64,000 nucleotides of DNA, from contig OZ023196.1 of the NCBI GenBank assembly GCA_963995505.1, positions 12,025,106 through 12,089,105 on the forward strand, written 5' to 3'. How positions within the stretch are numbered: position 1 is the stretch's first letter; every line of letters starts with the position of its first letter. Positions 23,131 through 35,965 of this stretch are shown here, in pieces. Below the pieces are notes generated by a model, which did no database searches, was not told the origin of the DNA, and was given only the letters and a program-made list of their open reading frames with translations. The position numbers were made by a program, and so were the translations under genes. Source of the stretch: Hypericum androsaemum. Taxonomy: Eukaryota; Streptophyta; Magnoliopsida; Malpighiales; Hypericaceae.

Positions 23131-24183
23131 ATTCGAACATTTCCAAATACCCCACTTGACATGAAAAGAGGTTGTCGATGTCGGAGGATGTGCGAATCTA
23201 ACAAATGCTGTCCGTCTTAAAAGCAGAGAGGGTCCTTTTTTTGTGATATATTGAGTAAGGTCTTAGCAAACACATATATATTTAGGTTTAACTTATTATT
23301 GGATAGATGAAGAATGATTTTTTTATTAAAAAAATTGTATATAATGTTTTTGATGAAAAATATAGCGCAAAAAATCTTTGGAAATAATGAAAGGAGTTTT
23401 AGAGAAAGCAGTATGGTTCTTTAAAAAAAATTTTGCTAGACAATGCAAATTCTCATAATGTGGCCATTCTCGAATTAAAAAATCTTTGTATAGTCTCTTT
23501 TGTGAGGAAAGTATATGTCATATATTTAATCTTTATTTCCAAAATGAAATTAAAATTTTAGAGTAAAAGTGTGCCGCTTAGGACTTGAATTCATCGCTGT
23601 ATCATATATATTGTAGTACACTTCTACATGAAACCCTAGATGAAACCATAGATACACTTCTTTTTTTTTGGCAAAAAAGTACCCGAGATATATTAAGGAA
23701 AAGAAAAAGTACAGGACGGAGACAAAGAGAAACCTAAGACTTACCCCTGCTGATCCCACAAGCTGGGCAGTTAAAGGGGTGGGTTCCCAAGATCAATAGA
23801 TCCTAAGAGAGCCCGAGACTCTAAATCCTACTCCGCAGAAACCCACAGGCCAGGCAGGAGAAAACGTCGCCTATCAACTAACCCAGCGGAATCCACAAAC
23901 CGGCCGTCTGGGGGTTCGGCATCCCGACAATAGCCGAGAGGCCGAAATCCTAAACAGAACCTAGCCTCGAGTTAACCCCTGCAAGGGTTCCTCCCACCCT
24001 ACCACTCGAGGAGAGAGAGAGAGAGACCATCCCGAACACCTAGAGTGAACGGTTGCAACTGGGGGCCTCAGTAAAACCTATCGCCGCCAAACGATAGGGA
24101 AAAAGAGCGCCAAACCCGTTAGAGTTGCAGGACCCTATTACAAGAAAAAACTGCCAAAAAATATACAGAAGAAAGCCGGAGAG

Positions 24184-27100
24184 TCAAGGAAGGAAGCGGT
24201 GAAAAGGCCTTCCGGTAAGATCCCTTCCAATGTGTTTCAGGAGCGCGTGCGGGAAATTCGACCACCAGCCACTCATCGGAATTTCGGTCATCGCGTCTGC
24301 TGCCGCGTTACCTTCTCGAAAGATGTGCGAGACCCGAAAATGCATATCAGTCCAAAGACGTTGTATATGCGCCCACCTATTTCTGAAGCGCCAAGGGACC
24401 TCCACATTCTGAGCCTGAAAAAGATGAAGAACATATATGGAGTCCGTCTCCAGCCATAAATGCAGCCAATTATTATGGTGAGCAATTTCAATCGCAAACA
24501 TGGCAGCAGTAAGTTCAGCTTCGAAGGCGTGGCCAGTGCCCAAATGTTGGACAAAACATCCGCAGACAAAACCACGATGGTTCTGGAAGACTCCAGCGGC
24601 CGAGGAGGGACCAGGAGCCCCCTCAGTGCTACCATCGGTGTTGCATTTGATCCAGGTCAAAAGCGGGCAATGCCAGTAAACCTCTTTGATCACCGGGGCT
24701 TTCCCCGGACGAGGGGTCACCCGAAAATAGAGTAATGTGGAGAGCTCCTCCTGTGAACCAAAAGTGTGACCAACCTCCAAGGTTTCCGTTTCAGCAACGA
24801 GGTTTCTGATGAGGGTCATAACAGAGTCCAAAGAATGGGACTTGCTGTCAAAAATCCGCCGGTTGCGTTCCGTCCAAATGACCCAGGCACAAGAGATGAA
24901 AGCAGTTCTCCACAGGGCCAAAAGTTGTGGGCTGAAAGTTTCCTTCATTGCCTGTAAAAGCAGTTCATTGAAGCTAGCGGGGTCTCTCCGCGGGAGGTGA
25001 AAAACTTCAAAAAGTTTTTTCTAGAGAGATGTCGAGTAGGTGCAGTTCCCTAGAAGGTGATCCAGCTCTTCAGTGTGATTCCTGCAGAGAAAACAGATGG
25101 CGGGGCCGGTGAAGCCCCTGCGCCTGCGAAGAGATTCTGAGGTAGGGAACGCTCTGTGTATAGCTCGCCAGACGACAATCGACCTGCGGGGAGGGATGAA
25201 ACGGGCCCAAATCCACTTGCCCCAGCTAATTTTGAGAAAAGTGGGTCGCAGATGCTCAAACGCCGCCTTGGAAGTGAGGAGACCGTCGGACGAGTGTGTC
25301 CACGCCATGTGATCAGAATTAGGAGGTCCCATGTAATACTGTTGAAGGTCTTTGACAATGTGCGGAAAGGCATTCAGAAAGTTCCTCTGGATCAACCAAT
25401 TACCATTAGCTCTATAGTCCGAAATAGGGAAAACACAGAGGTGCCGCATGTGTGTCGGGATCCCGACCTTATCGGCGATGATGTATCCTAACCAATTGTC
25501 CAGCCAGAAATTGGCCGAAGAGTTTTCCTTGATGATCATTCGCGAAGCCTGCTGAATATCCTCATAGCAGAGACGGAAACCCTTAAGAAGCGAGGAACGA
25601 ACATACTTCCTAGGGACATGTTCATCAGACATAAAGAGCCAATCCCTGAGCATCTCATAATGAGCAGAGTGATCATACATAATATTCCAGGAGAGGCGGT
25701 TCAAGAAAGCCAGGTTCATGTGAGCAATGGAACGGAGGCTAATGCCACCTTCCTCACGAGGAGTACAAACCCTTTTCCAGGGTAGAGAACAAGCGCCCCG
25801 ACCATGAATGTCTCCAGTCCAGACAAAATTACGTGCACAGGCATCAACATGTTCAGTAAGCGATGTTGGCCATTTATATATCATCATAGAGTGGGTTAGA
25901 GAGCTCTAAATCACTGATTGGATCAAACAGACCCTGCCTGCCATGGATAGTGAGGTCCCTTTCCAGCGGGAAAATTTTGTCAGGATTTCATCTGCAAGCG
26001 ACTGTAAATACCTGCGGCGAGGCGGACCCAGAAATAATGGAACTCCGAGGTAGGTGATAGGGAGTGAGCCTTAAGAAATACCAAGTGCAGTCAGAAGCTG
26101 TGATTTTTTACTTCTAGCCAGATGAGTTCCGAAGTAAACTCGTGATTTCTGAGGGTTGTAGAATTGGCCCGAGCTATCCGCATACTCCTGGAGGATAGAC
26201 AAGATCATTCTACAATTACCAGTGGTGGCCTTGCAGAAGACAATAACATCATCAGCATATAAAAGATGAGAGGGGAAGAGGGAGCTTCTTCCTGCTTTGA
26301 AGCATTCCAGTTCCTGTAAAGCAGCCGCTTCCTGGAGGCGTCTACTGAAAACCTCTTCTGCCGCAATAAAAAGTAGAGGGGATAGCGGGTCGCCCTGTCG
26401 CACGCCCCGTGAACAGCTGAAGTATCCAGCCGGGATCCCGTCGATGAGGATTGAAAGCATGGCAAAGCTCAGAATATTCTGAATCATGTTGAGGAAGGTG
26501 GGAGAGAAACCCCAGCTATTAAGAACCTCCAGGAGGAAATTCCAGCTAAGCGTGTCGAAAGCTTTCCTGATGTCCACTTTGATGGCCATATTTCCTGTAC
26601 TTCTTCTTCTGTCAAGGCAATTGATTCCCTCCAAAGCCAGTGCCAACCAATCATGAATTCTACGCCCAGGGACAAAGCCGAACTGATGGGTGGTGAGCAG
26701 CTTTGAGATAATGAGGCCAAACCGAGATGCTAAAATCTTAGTAACCACTTTATACAGGAAGTTGCCCAGAACAATGGGTTTGAAGTCTGCCACATTGATA
26801 GCCCCCTGAAACTTGGGAATCAGGACAACAAAATTCAAGTTCAGTCTGTCAGGAAGAATACCCTGCAAAAAGAAATCCTGCACAGCACTAGTTACGTCCG
26901 AGCCAATGATAGTCCAGGTAGACTAAAAAAAAGCCCGCTAAACCCGTCCCGACCCGGGGCACTTTCGGGATCCATATCAAAAACAGTGTCCCACACTTCC
27001 TCAGCCGAAGGAACTCTAAGAAGATCCTTATTTTGCTCCACAGAAACCTCTGGGGTGATTAAGCGGTTGATCAGAGGAGAAGAAACCGCTACCTGCTGAG

Positions 27101-28325
27101 AATCAGAAAAGAGGTCCTGAAAATACTCCACTATATGCTCACGAATCCTGGCTTTGTCCTCCATGAAAATCCCATCAATCATAAGGGCATTAATACCTAA
27201 ATGGATTCTTCGAATTTGGATACTCCTGTGGAAGAATGAGGTGTTACGGTCACCATTCTGCAGCCAATTGATAAGGGCTTGCTGCCTGAGAAAGAGACTG
27301 TGCTGCTCCAAGATAACGTTGTAATTTCTTAAAGCCACCGCCTCATCCAAAACCAGTTCATCCAGAGGGCCAAGGTCTTCGATTCTAGCTTGAGCAAGCT
27401 CCACCTGTTTATAGGAGAGGTCTAGGTTGAGTCTGATGTTACCGAAAGAATCTCGATTCCAAGTTTGGAGCGTGCGTTTGAGTCGGCGCAGCTTGGCCAT
27501 CAGAGAGCACATGGCGTTTGGATAGGTTGGGATAGTTGGCCAAGCAGACCGAACCACCTGCAAGAAGTCATCGTGTTTAGACCACATATTTTGGTAACGA
27601 AAAGGGCGAGCTCCCAAGCATTCCTGTTCCTCCTGACAATCCAAAAGTAAAGGCTTGTGGTCAGAGTTATTACGAAAAAGAGCGATGCACTTAATCGAAT
27701 GCCAGAGGTCCATGAAGGAGCAGGAAGTCAAGACCCGATCAAGTCGGGATTCCATGCAGTTCCCTGCATATTTACCGTTAGAATAGGTGTATTTACTGCC
27801 AGAAAGAGGAACATCCATAAGCTCACAAACACTGATAAAAGCTTGAAAGTCAATACAGGCACGAGGGTTTGGGAGACAGCGGCTCATTCTCTCGTGAGCA
27901 CCCAAAACGGCATTGAAATCACCAATTAACAACTTGGGCAAATGAGGAAGTTTCATCAGATCATCCCAAAGCTTGCGTCGAGGAGAGTAATTGACGTGAG
28001 CATAAATGAAGCCAATCAGGAAGGTGTGCTGCAGCCAGGTGGTCTGGATAACAATTGCCTGTGAAGAAATAAGCACAATATTTTCCATCGACCCGATAGG
28101 TTGTTTGGTGAAAACCCAAATACTAAGAAGTTTACTAGCCCTTTTGTTGATCCCAATCAGGCGATAACCCAGAGAGTTCCAATAACGGTCATAGAGTGTG
28201 TCAATATTCACCATAGGCTCAGCAATGGCTAACCAGATAGGTTTATGTTTAAGGCAATGTTCCCTGAGTTGGGTTCGGGAGTGTTCATTCCCGATACCCT
28301 GAATGTTCCAGAAGAGTTGAGGCAC
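24184..28325 (-). pseudogene. LINE-A ORF2: endonuclease, reverse transcriptase, RNase H
   Basis: Would nick target DNA and copy the element RNA into it in the nucleus. The apurinic-type endonuclease fills 26892-28325 (WNIQGIGN at the start; GDFNAVL, SRLDRVL and SDHKPLLL as active-site landmarks). The reverse transcriptase is at 26071-26883 with RGVRQGDPLSPLLF and the catalytic YADD. The zinc-binding RVT-associated region is at 25021-25887. A C-terminal RNase H lies at 24184-24948 (CNTDGST, ELTAAMFAIE, ETDS), as known in plant L1 elements. Lesions seen: a frameshift in a T homopolymer near 26925, stops at about 26071 and 25021, and at least one more stop between 25888 and 26071. ORF1 overlaps its start by 41 bases. 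Confidence 0.9.
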
Positions 28326-30751
28326 GGTTTACATCGCGGTCAATATCCTCTAAGCTTCTTGCCACTAAATCTGGAGAATTGGTATAATGTGTAGGAGAGA
28401 GTTCTGCATCAGGTGTAGCTGAGGGGGTGGCTCTGTGCTCTCCGTTGTCGGTCACATTAGCTTCTTCAGCGAGGGCCTCAAAGGCATTGGATGTGGAAGC
28501 TCCTCCCTGTGTCTTATCAGGACCAAGCAGTGTGATAGGAGTGGCCAATTTAGCTTTTTTCTGCCACCTGCGCTTGTCTCTGTCCAGATTCTCCTTTTCG
28601 GGAAGTGGGTTGTGTCCAGTTGTCTGAATTGGTTTTTTCCCTCTTGAAACTTCACTTCGTCGGGAGGAGTCTCCTGAGTAGTTAGACTGAAGTTTCCTGC
28701 AGACGGCATTAGTGTGACCGATAATACGGCAGTGATCACAGAAGCGTGGCAGTTCTTCAATCACAATGTCAATCACGATGCTACCATTGGATAGTTCCAG
28801 AAGAACTTCTTGGACATGTCCACTTCTACCAGGACTCGAACGTTGATGCCATTAGAGCAATTTAGAGCATCAGAATCCACCCTAATGGGATCACCCATTG
28901 CTTCAGCAATACCGAAAATGATATCAAAAGCTACATGTTCCATGGCAAGACCAATCAATTTAATCCAGACTTTAGTCCTGGAGGAGGTGACTTTGGAGGG
29001 TTTGAAAAGAGGAGTCCAAGGTTGTAAGTAAACTGTGCCATATTTGGTCTTCCATGTCGTAGAGGACCATATTTTGTTCTTGTCAATGTCTGTCTTGAAG
29101 CAGAAGCCAAAATATCCCAAACCAAGAGAGATCATATTCCAAGTAGGGACGTTCCAAATCTTTGCAAGATCACCTCGCAAATCAAAAGAGGAGCAAGGCT
29201 TAGTTCCTTTCGGAGTAATCAAACGGACAATAAAAGCGCGTCTTCCAAAATTATCACAATTTTTCGATCTTTCCTTATTGCAAACAACCGCAAAACGATC
29301 ACCTTTAAGAATGGGTTTAAGGTTGTGACCGCTGTAGGACCAGCCCCCGGGTTGCGATCTTTCTAGAGCAGCGTAGGAGGGTTTCTCCGCAACCTGAGGT
29401 GGCGGTAAGGGAGCCATATCATTTGTAGTAATCTGGCCAGCTCGCGGCACTTCCACAAGGCATGAGTGCAGTGTCGGAGTTGGATAGGCTTTTGTCCTGG
29501 CAAGCATTACATCAATTGATGGCGGGGAAGCACTTGCAGCCGGAGGAATAGGGGACGAGGCCGCGGGCTGCGAGTGCAGCCAGGTGCTCTCGCACGTCCC
29601 AGGCATCACAAGGTCGCGGGCATTTGTAGCCTGAATCACTTCCATAAACACATTATGCGACAAATTAAGCTTAGCACATAAATTCGAAAAGCTATTCCTG
29701 TCAAACACATCACCATTCTCCGCATTAACATCAAGGATAGGAGAGGGAGCCAGCAAGGCAGGAGGCGGAACGAGGCTGGTGCACTTGTCTGAAAATAGGT
29801 TCGGAGACTGTGGGTTTGAGGCGTGCGGCTCTACTTCACTCCGCTGAGTAGTATTGCCTTGCCAGGTGTTGGGAGTGGCTCCTGCGTGTGCGTAAGTAAG
29901 CCTAGCTCTCTCCAAGGCAGCCTTTAGCACATCAAAGATAGCATCCTGAGGTAAATTGTACTTAGAACAAATGCTCCAAAGATCAACAAAGGAAAAGGAT
30001 TAACCATTCGCCAACAAGGAGGCGACCAAATCAATCAAGGGATCAAGTCTAGCATTCAAAGGTAGCTGATTTGATCGTGATGTGGCATGCTGAGAAGCCA
30101 TGGCCGAATGCTGCAGCTGTAGCAAGCTCCCAGCACTATCGCATCTCGCATCAGGCAAAGAAACCGGAGCCAGGAACTCTATACGAGCTAAAGAGCTAAC
30201 CGGCATTGGGGCATTAAGGGAGCGCTCTAAGAGCTGCAGCTGCGGCAGGCTCCCAGCAGCAGGCATTGTGGCCGGTTAGTTTGGAGTCACGGAAGCGGTC
30301 CGTAAGACATCAACATCTTCGACTAGGGACCATCCGTGCAAAGAGCCTACGTCTTCGCGAGGAGCAGCGGGGAAGGCGACATGTTGTCCAAAGAGCTCGC
30401 ATCAAGTAGCGGAACCAAAGCCCCCCTCGTAACAGCAGGAGCCGAAGGAGTCACAACCGAAGCATTATTCGGAGCCACCACGAACTGAGCTGAGGCGTTA
30501 ACCGGTAGAGAGGTACAAAAAGTGCCGAAAGAGCTGGCAGAAGTGAGCAGCTCGTAAGGAGAGGATGCTGCCACCGCCACCGAGGCGCAGTAGTTCCACA
30601 GCTCCGTCGGTGACGAGAGAATCCCGACTCCAAGATGAGCAGCTGCAATTGACCCGGGGTGCTGCGTCGAGAGGGCGAGACGGCTAGGGTCCCTGACTCC
30701 CCCGTGGGTGGGAACGCTTGTGAGGGGGTCGCCGAACGCCGGGTCGGCCAT
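28285..30751 (-). pseudogene. LINE-A ORF1: DUF4283 and zinc knuckle protein
   Basis: RNA-binding partner of ORF2. Probable start is ATG at 30751 (MADPAFGDPL). A Pro/Ser/Ala-rich N-terminal part follows (30347-30751, 30000-30266). Then comes a DUF4283-like domain (within 28773-29930, with GDRFAVVCNKER and NMISLGLGYFGF) and a zinc knuckle, FCDHCRIIGHTNAVC (28285-28776), of the C-x2-C-x4-H-x4-C form. Lesions: a frame change between 30347 and 30266, a stop at 30000, and a one-base shift near 28806 just before the zinc knuckle. Confidence 0.8.
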
Positions 30752-31281
30752 GTGGTGCGATCACAGTAGGGGAGGAAGATAGGAGCTGTGCATCTCGGGA
30801 AGAGTGACCAAGTGAAGAGGGTCGAATGGGGTTGGCCCCGCCCCAAGACTCAACGAGGGAAGTTGCGGGAGGGGGCCAGGGACTGACGGCAGGCCGAGGT
30901 GACGTGGGCAGGCGGCACGACGGTGGCGTAGTGGTGAACAGTCATCCGTGACAGATCCGACGTCGGGAGAGCCGCCGGGGTTACCCACTCCAAAAGGACG
31001 ACGTAGGGAGGGTCGCCAGGTTCTCCGGGAGTCAATGAGGACGGCGCCGGTTGGGAGTGGAGGTGAACATTACCCAGAAAACCCAAAAACGTAGATTGGT
31101 TTTCCGGGACGAATCCGGGGTACCCACTCGGAAAACTTGACGAGGGGTGCACCGCGAGGTTGCCAGGATCAGGTGGCGGCCGAGCCATGGCCGGCGGCCG
31201 CGTAATTCTGCGTAATTTGGCAGGTTTCCTTGAATTAAAGGCACTATACTATTGATTTACATCAAAATGCAACGATGACCC
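30752..31281 (-). other. LINE-A 5' region
   Basis: GC-rich sequence upstream of the ORF1 start. Several short frames are open on the minus strand (for example 30850-31188), probably because of base composition. The internal promoter of the LINE would lie here; no specific element was identified. Confidence 0.5.
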
Positions 31282-31699
31282 GAAACCATAGATCACTTGA
31301 TACACTTACTGGAGGAGTTATTCCTACATAGAACTTAACATATATAAGAATCCTGATTTGGTCTTATTCCTAATCAAGACTTGATTCTCTACACTCTCCT
31401 TTAAGATGGTGTGTTTAAATTGATGGCACCCAGCTTGCCATAGAGCTCTTTGAACCGCTCCTTTTCGAGATCATTAGTGAAGATATCAGCCAGCTAATTT
31501 TCTGTTCAAATCTTTCTCGTTATTATTTCTCTGGTTTGCACCCGCGCACGAACATAGTGACAATCTATCTCCACAGGCTTGGTCCGTTCATGAAAAACTG
31601 GGTTCATTGCAATGTGCAACACTGCTTCATTATCACCGTACATGGACCTCCCCTTGTGCTGTGGCATTCCCAAATCCCGTAATAAGCAACATAGCTATA

Positions 31700-34420
31700 C
31701 TACTTCTCTAACCGTGGTAGCCATAGCATTGTACTCCGCTTCGGCTGAAGAACATGACACCACAGTCTATTTTTTTTATCTATCATGACACATGTGATCC
31801 CCCCAAGGACATACACTAACTTGTTCGCGACCTCCTTGTTGTGGGGCATCCCCCATAATTTGCATCGTAGTAATCCGTTAACAAGGTTCCTCCATCGGCT
31901 CAAAATAGAATTCCCTGCCCAGCTATCGCCTTTGAATACTCAACCACTTCATCTGTCGCTAACATAAGCTATTCCTTTAGCGAACTAACGAATTGGCCAA
32001 TCACTCCAACAACATAGGCGATGTCTGGGCGAGTAACCTCTAGATACATAAGTCGTTCGATTAGTCTTCTGTGTCTTATTGGTGCAGATATTACCTTTCC
32101 CTTGTTCGCAACAAGTTTGTGATTCTGTTCGATGGGTATCTCAATCGGCTTACTGCTGTCTTTACCACATTCTTTAAGGATGTCCAATGTATACTTGCAT
32201 TGGCTAAGTACCAGACCCTACAATGTTCTAGAATCCTCTATCCCGAGGAAGAACTTTAGAGTTTTCAAGTCCTTGATTCCAAAAAGCTTGTTACAGTACT
32301 CCTTGGTCTCTTTAATCTTCCATTCGTCTGTTCCATCCAATATCATCATCGATGTATATCAATGCTATCACTATGACCTTTTGGTCTTTGTAGATATATA
32401 GCTGGAGATCCTCCTTAGATTCCACAAAATGAGCCTTCAATAGAGCTCTGGTGAACTTGCTATACCAACTTCGCGAGGCTTGGCGAAGTCCATACATCGA
32501 TTTTCGCAATCAACATACCCTCATATCTCCTAGTTTATTGAATCCTTACGGTATCTTCAAATAGACTTTTTCACGTAGGTCGCCATGCAAAAATGCATTA
32601 TCTATAACCAACTAGTGTATGATCTAGCCCTCCTTCACCGCAACTGCCAATTAACAGCATAATCTAATGAGCTTTGCCACAGGTGCATCAGCTCATAAAA
32701 GTTGATATCTTCCACCTGCGAGAAACCTCGAACCATCAACCTCACCTTGTAGCATTCGATCTCTCCATTGGGTCTGAGTTTTACTTTATATACCCATTTC
32801 GAGTCAACGACTCACTTTCCTTTTGGCAACTCCTTTAGTTCCCACGTTCCATTTTATTCAAGAGCTTCAATCTCTCTCTGTGTTGCTCCCCTCGAATGTG
32901 CGTGCTTTATTGCTTTGTTGTAATCATTTGGTTCATCATAGGATGTGATGACCGCAAGTAAAACCTGGTGTGAGTGGTGAAAATAACTATAACAGATAAA
33001 ATGGGATAAGGGATATACCTTTGAGTTTCCTAATGGCTAGCTCGGCTCTTGTCACGCGATGGAGGGTGGTAATTAGACTTCCAAATTCTCCGAGTGAGCA
33101 GGTAATTGCAGACGACTCTCCCCTCACCTCTAGCCAAGGTTGTCGTTGTGTCATTATGTATTTTAATGACATGCTCTTCCATTTCCTATCCAGGGCAGGG
33201 AATTGCTCCATTCGTGTTTGATTTGTCTCCTCTCTAGGTGGTTCATCCACCACTAATTTAGTCAGACTCCCTCTAACTCCCACCTCATTACAGGTAACCA
33301 TCGTGATGTTATTTTTGGCAAATAGAAATTCATTCTCCACAAAGATGACATCTGTATTGTTAAATAAGTCTCCAGTGGCAATGTCATATATTTGGTAGCC
33401 CTTTTACCCAGTTGGATATCAGAGGAAAATGCACCTTCTCCCCCTTTCTCTGAACTTGTGAGAAGTGTGATAGTGAGCATAAGCCAAGCAATCGAAACTT
33501 ATCAATTTTCATAATTAATCGGCTTGCAAAAATAACTTCATATGGTGTCCTATACTTGATCGGTGTAGACGGGATACGATTGATGTGATAAATTGTTGTG
33601 AGGAAATATTCGCCCCAAAATTCAATCGGCAATCTAGCATGAAATCTCAATGCTCGGGAAGTCTCAAGGATGTTCCTGTACTTTCATTAAACTACACTAT
33701 TTTGTTGAGTTGTGTTGACGTAGGATGTCTGTAGACTGATTCCCGCTTCAGCATAAAATGGCATCATCTTTTGGGACTTGAACTCCAACCCATTATTTCT
33801 TTGCATCCTCTTTATTCTTACACCAAATGTCTTATGGATCATCTCGTGCAACTTGCACCGAAGGTCTCCAACTTCTAACTTCTGCTGCATCAGTAAACCC
33901 CACACAGCATGACTATAATCATCCACAATAATTAGGAAAAATTGTGCTCCCGTTAGTGAAGTGATTCAATATGGGCATCACACGTCATAGTGTATCATAT
34001 CAAAGCAAGTAGTAGACTTTATTAAACACATCATAAAGGGAAGTCTTGTTTGTTTTGCTGATACGCAAGAATCACAAACATTAAATTATTTTCAAGCATA
34101 TCTCACTTCAAAAGGTAAGTGTTCCATTATCTCTTGAGATGGATGTCCTAACTATCAATGCCATACTTGTTTGTCAAAGTAGAATAATTTGTCACAGTGC
34201 CTACCCGGACCAATCAGGTTCCTCAAAGGTAAGTCTTGTATGACACAACAATCAGACAAAAAAGTTGAGAGACAATTAAGATCCGTGGTCATGCGACTGA
34301 CTGAGATCAAATTGCATTTGAAATAAGGGATATAAAGAGCATTATGCAACATAATCTTGTCCTTCAATTTCACCATTCCAAACCCATAAACAAGAATGTT
34401 CTGTTCATTTAGGAGTTTAA
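31700..34420 (-). pseudogene. copia-2B pol relic
   Basis: Minus-strand order: pre-integrase (34155-34376, LHNALYIPYFKCNLISVSRM), integrase pieces (33384-33926, with DDYSHAVWG and FWGEYFLTTIYHINRIP), linker (32987-33340), reverse transcriptase (32312-32509, SMYGLRQASRSWYSKF and YIDDD), and RT/RNase H continuation (31969-32187, TRPDIAYVVGVIGQFV; 31700-31903). The YIDDD form shows decay after the catalytic pair. Frame breaks occur between all pieces. Confidence 0.8.
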
Positions 34421-34467
34421 TCGCAATGTGTGTCAGCTTCTTAATTAGCCTTTGGAATAAATTGACA

Positions 34468-35690
34468 TCAGATACTATATGTTTGAAAGCCCCCGATTAT
34501 CCATGAATGAGTGTGTAGGACCTTACCCTCCATACTCACAGCTAGTTCTGAAGAGTTAGAGTTCAACTTACTATCTCCACCATGCCCCTCCATGCTCACA
34601 GTTGGTTCAGAAGAGTTAGAGTTCAACTTACTATCTCCACCATGCATACCAAGGTACTTCATTAAGTTGAAATATTGATCCCTTGTTAGGCCGAACACTG
34701 GACTGTCCTCCTGGGTCTCTTGTTCTGCCTTAGGTCGCAAGCTATTTGAACCTTGTGGCTTTCCTACTTTTGATAGTTATCGCGTTGGCCTCTTTTGACC
34801 CATCCTAGCGGACAACCTATTAATTCAAAGAATTGATCATCAGTATATCCAAATTTTCTATAAGGTTTTCACCTTGGTTTCTCTCCCTTGGATTACTTCA
34901 CTGCATACTGCCCCTTTCGGCTTGCGCTTAGAAGGCAACCCTCTCTGAGTTGTTGTGTCTATTTGCTGACGAGTTCCTTTGCTGTTCGTCTTACGCCACG
35001 AGATGGTATGTAGTACCAATGCTCAGCGGTAGTGTGGTTCTTTGAATTTGCATCTTAACCATAGCTTAGACCTCATCCAATCCCATCAAGAAGTCATGCA
35101 ATCACTCCTTGTCGCTCATGGCTATCATCTGCCTTTGAACATCACAGCTACAGTTCTCACACGCATACCTAGTTAATGGGTTCCATCTCATCCCAAAGCC
35201 CTTTCTGCCTGGTGTAGTATACGGAAATAATGATCTTCTCCTGTCGTAGTTGTGCGACTGACCATCTCAAGTCATAGGCTCACAGCGCACTTCTTTTTCT
35301 GAAGTGTTCCTTCAAGTCAGACCAGATCTCGGTAGCAATTTTCGGGTACCATACATTGGATCGTATCTCCTTCTCCATGAAATTTTTCAGCCATCCTTTT
35401 ACCATGGCATCACAGCGCATCCATAGAGAATGATTCGGTGTGTCCGTCAAGGGGCGTTGAATGGACCCATCAACAAAACCGATCATGTTCTTTGTGTATA
35501 ATGCATTCATCATATCAACAACCCACTCTCTGTAGTTGCTGTCGTGAAGCAAGTCGCTCACATTCACATGCCCTGGATTATTCGAGGTACGTATGTAAAA
35601 CAGGGACTCCGGGTCGATGCTTCCTGTAGAGGCTGATGAAGAGTTCTCCTCAATTCCACTGTCTGTTGAAGCCTCGCTAGCACTCGACAT
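34468..35690 (-). pseudogene. copia-2B gag relic
   Basis: The open piece 35280-35690 (136 residues) starts with a Ser/Glu-rich leader. It then carries the copia gag signature NPGHVNVSDLLHDSNYREWV, MMNALYTKNMIGFVDGS and EIWSDLKEHF. The C-terminal piece at 34468-34740 has LTRDQYFNLMKYLG followed by a 20-residue repeat, and ends at a ruined protease start (SWIIGG). It is the best preserved gag in the window, but frames are broken between 34740 and 35280. Confidence 0.8.
34527..34646 (-). repeat. 60-bp tandem duplication in copia-2B gag
   Basis: Two in-frame copies of a module encoding GGDSKLNSNSSE and VSMEG. Copia-2A has a single copy (about 15042-15103), so this arose after the duplication. 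Confidence 0.85.
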
Positions 35691-35772
35691 GTTTGGTAGG
35701 GTTTTGGTTTATTCGGCGGATATGCTATTTCTTTGGGGGACTATCTTACCAGGCATAACATCTTTGTTACCA

Positions 35773-35965
35773 TGTAAAAGTGTGCTGCTTGGGACTTGTA
35801 TTCATTGTTGTATCATATATATAGTAGTACACTTGTACAAGAAACCCTAGATGAAATTATAGATATACTTGAAATACTTCCTATAGGAATCATTCCTACA
35901 TATGACTTTACATATATGAGAATCCTGATATGATCTTATTCCTAATCAAGACTTGATTATCAACA
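35773..35965 (-). repeat. 5' LTR of copia-2B
   Basis: 193 bp, the counterpart of 16165-16363. It is bounded by the primer-site complement on its left and by unit-shared flank on its right. Confidence 0.85.

Larger units (their letters stand above)
23660..31281 (-). mobile_element. L1-type LINE, nearly full length (LINE-A)
   Basis: Inserted into the 3' LTR of copia-2B. The 18-bp target duplication GAAACCATAGATACACTT is at 23642-23659; the other copy is at 31282-31298 with one base missing. Unit 1 shows the empty LTR (12155-12172). The tail of the minus-strand element appears as a T run at 23661-23669. Order on the minus strand: GC-rich 5' part, ORF1 (RNA-binding), ORF2 (endonuclease, reverse transcriptase, RNase H), 3' untranslated region, poly(A). 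At 7.6 kb it is close to complete and has few lesions. Confidence 0.9.
23560..35965 (-). mobile_element. copia-2B, duplicate of copia-2A, split by LINE-A
   Basis: Copia parts are 23560-23659 and 31282-35965; the rest is LINE-A. Flanking sequence and site equal those of copia-2A. The 3' LTR is the split left part (23560-23659 plus about 31299-31393). The 5' LTR is 35773-35965, adjoining the primer-site complement (35762-35772). The interior is more complete than in copia-2A. Confidence 0.85.

Noticed and set aside
24199..29328. Many plus-strand frames across LINE-A
   Set aside because: They are antisense shadows of the recognised LINE ORFs on the minus strand.
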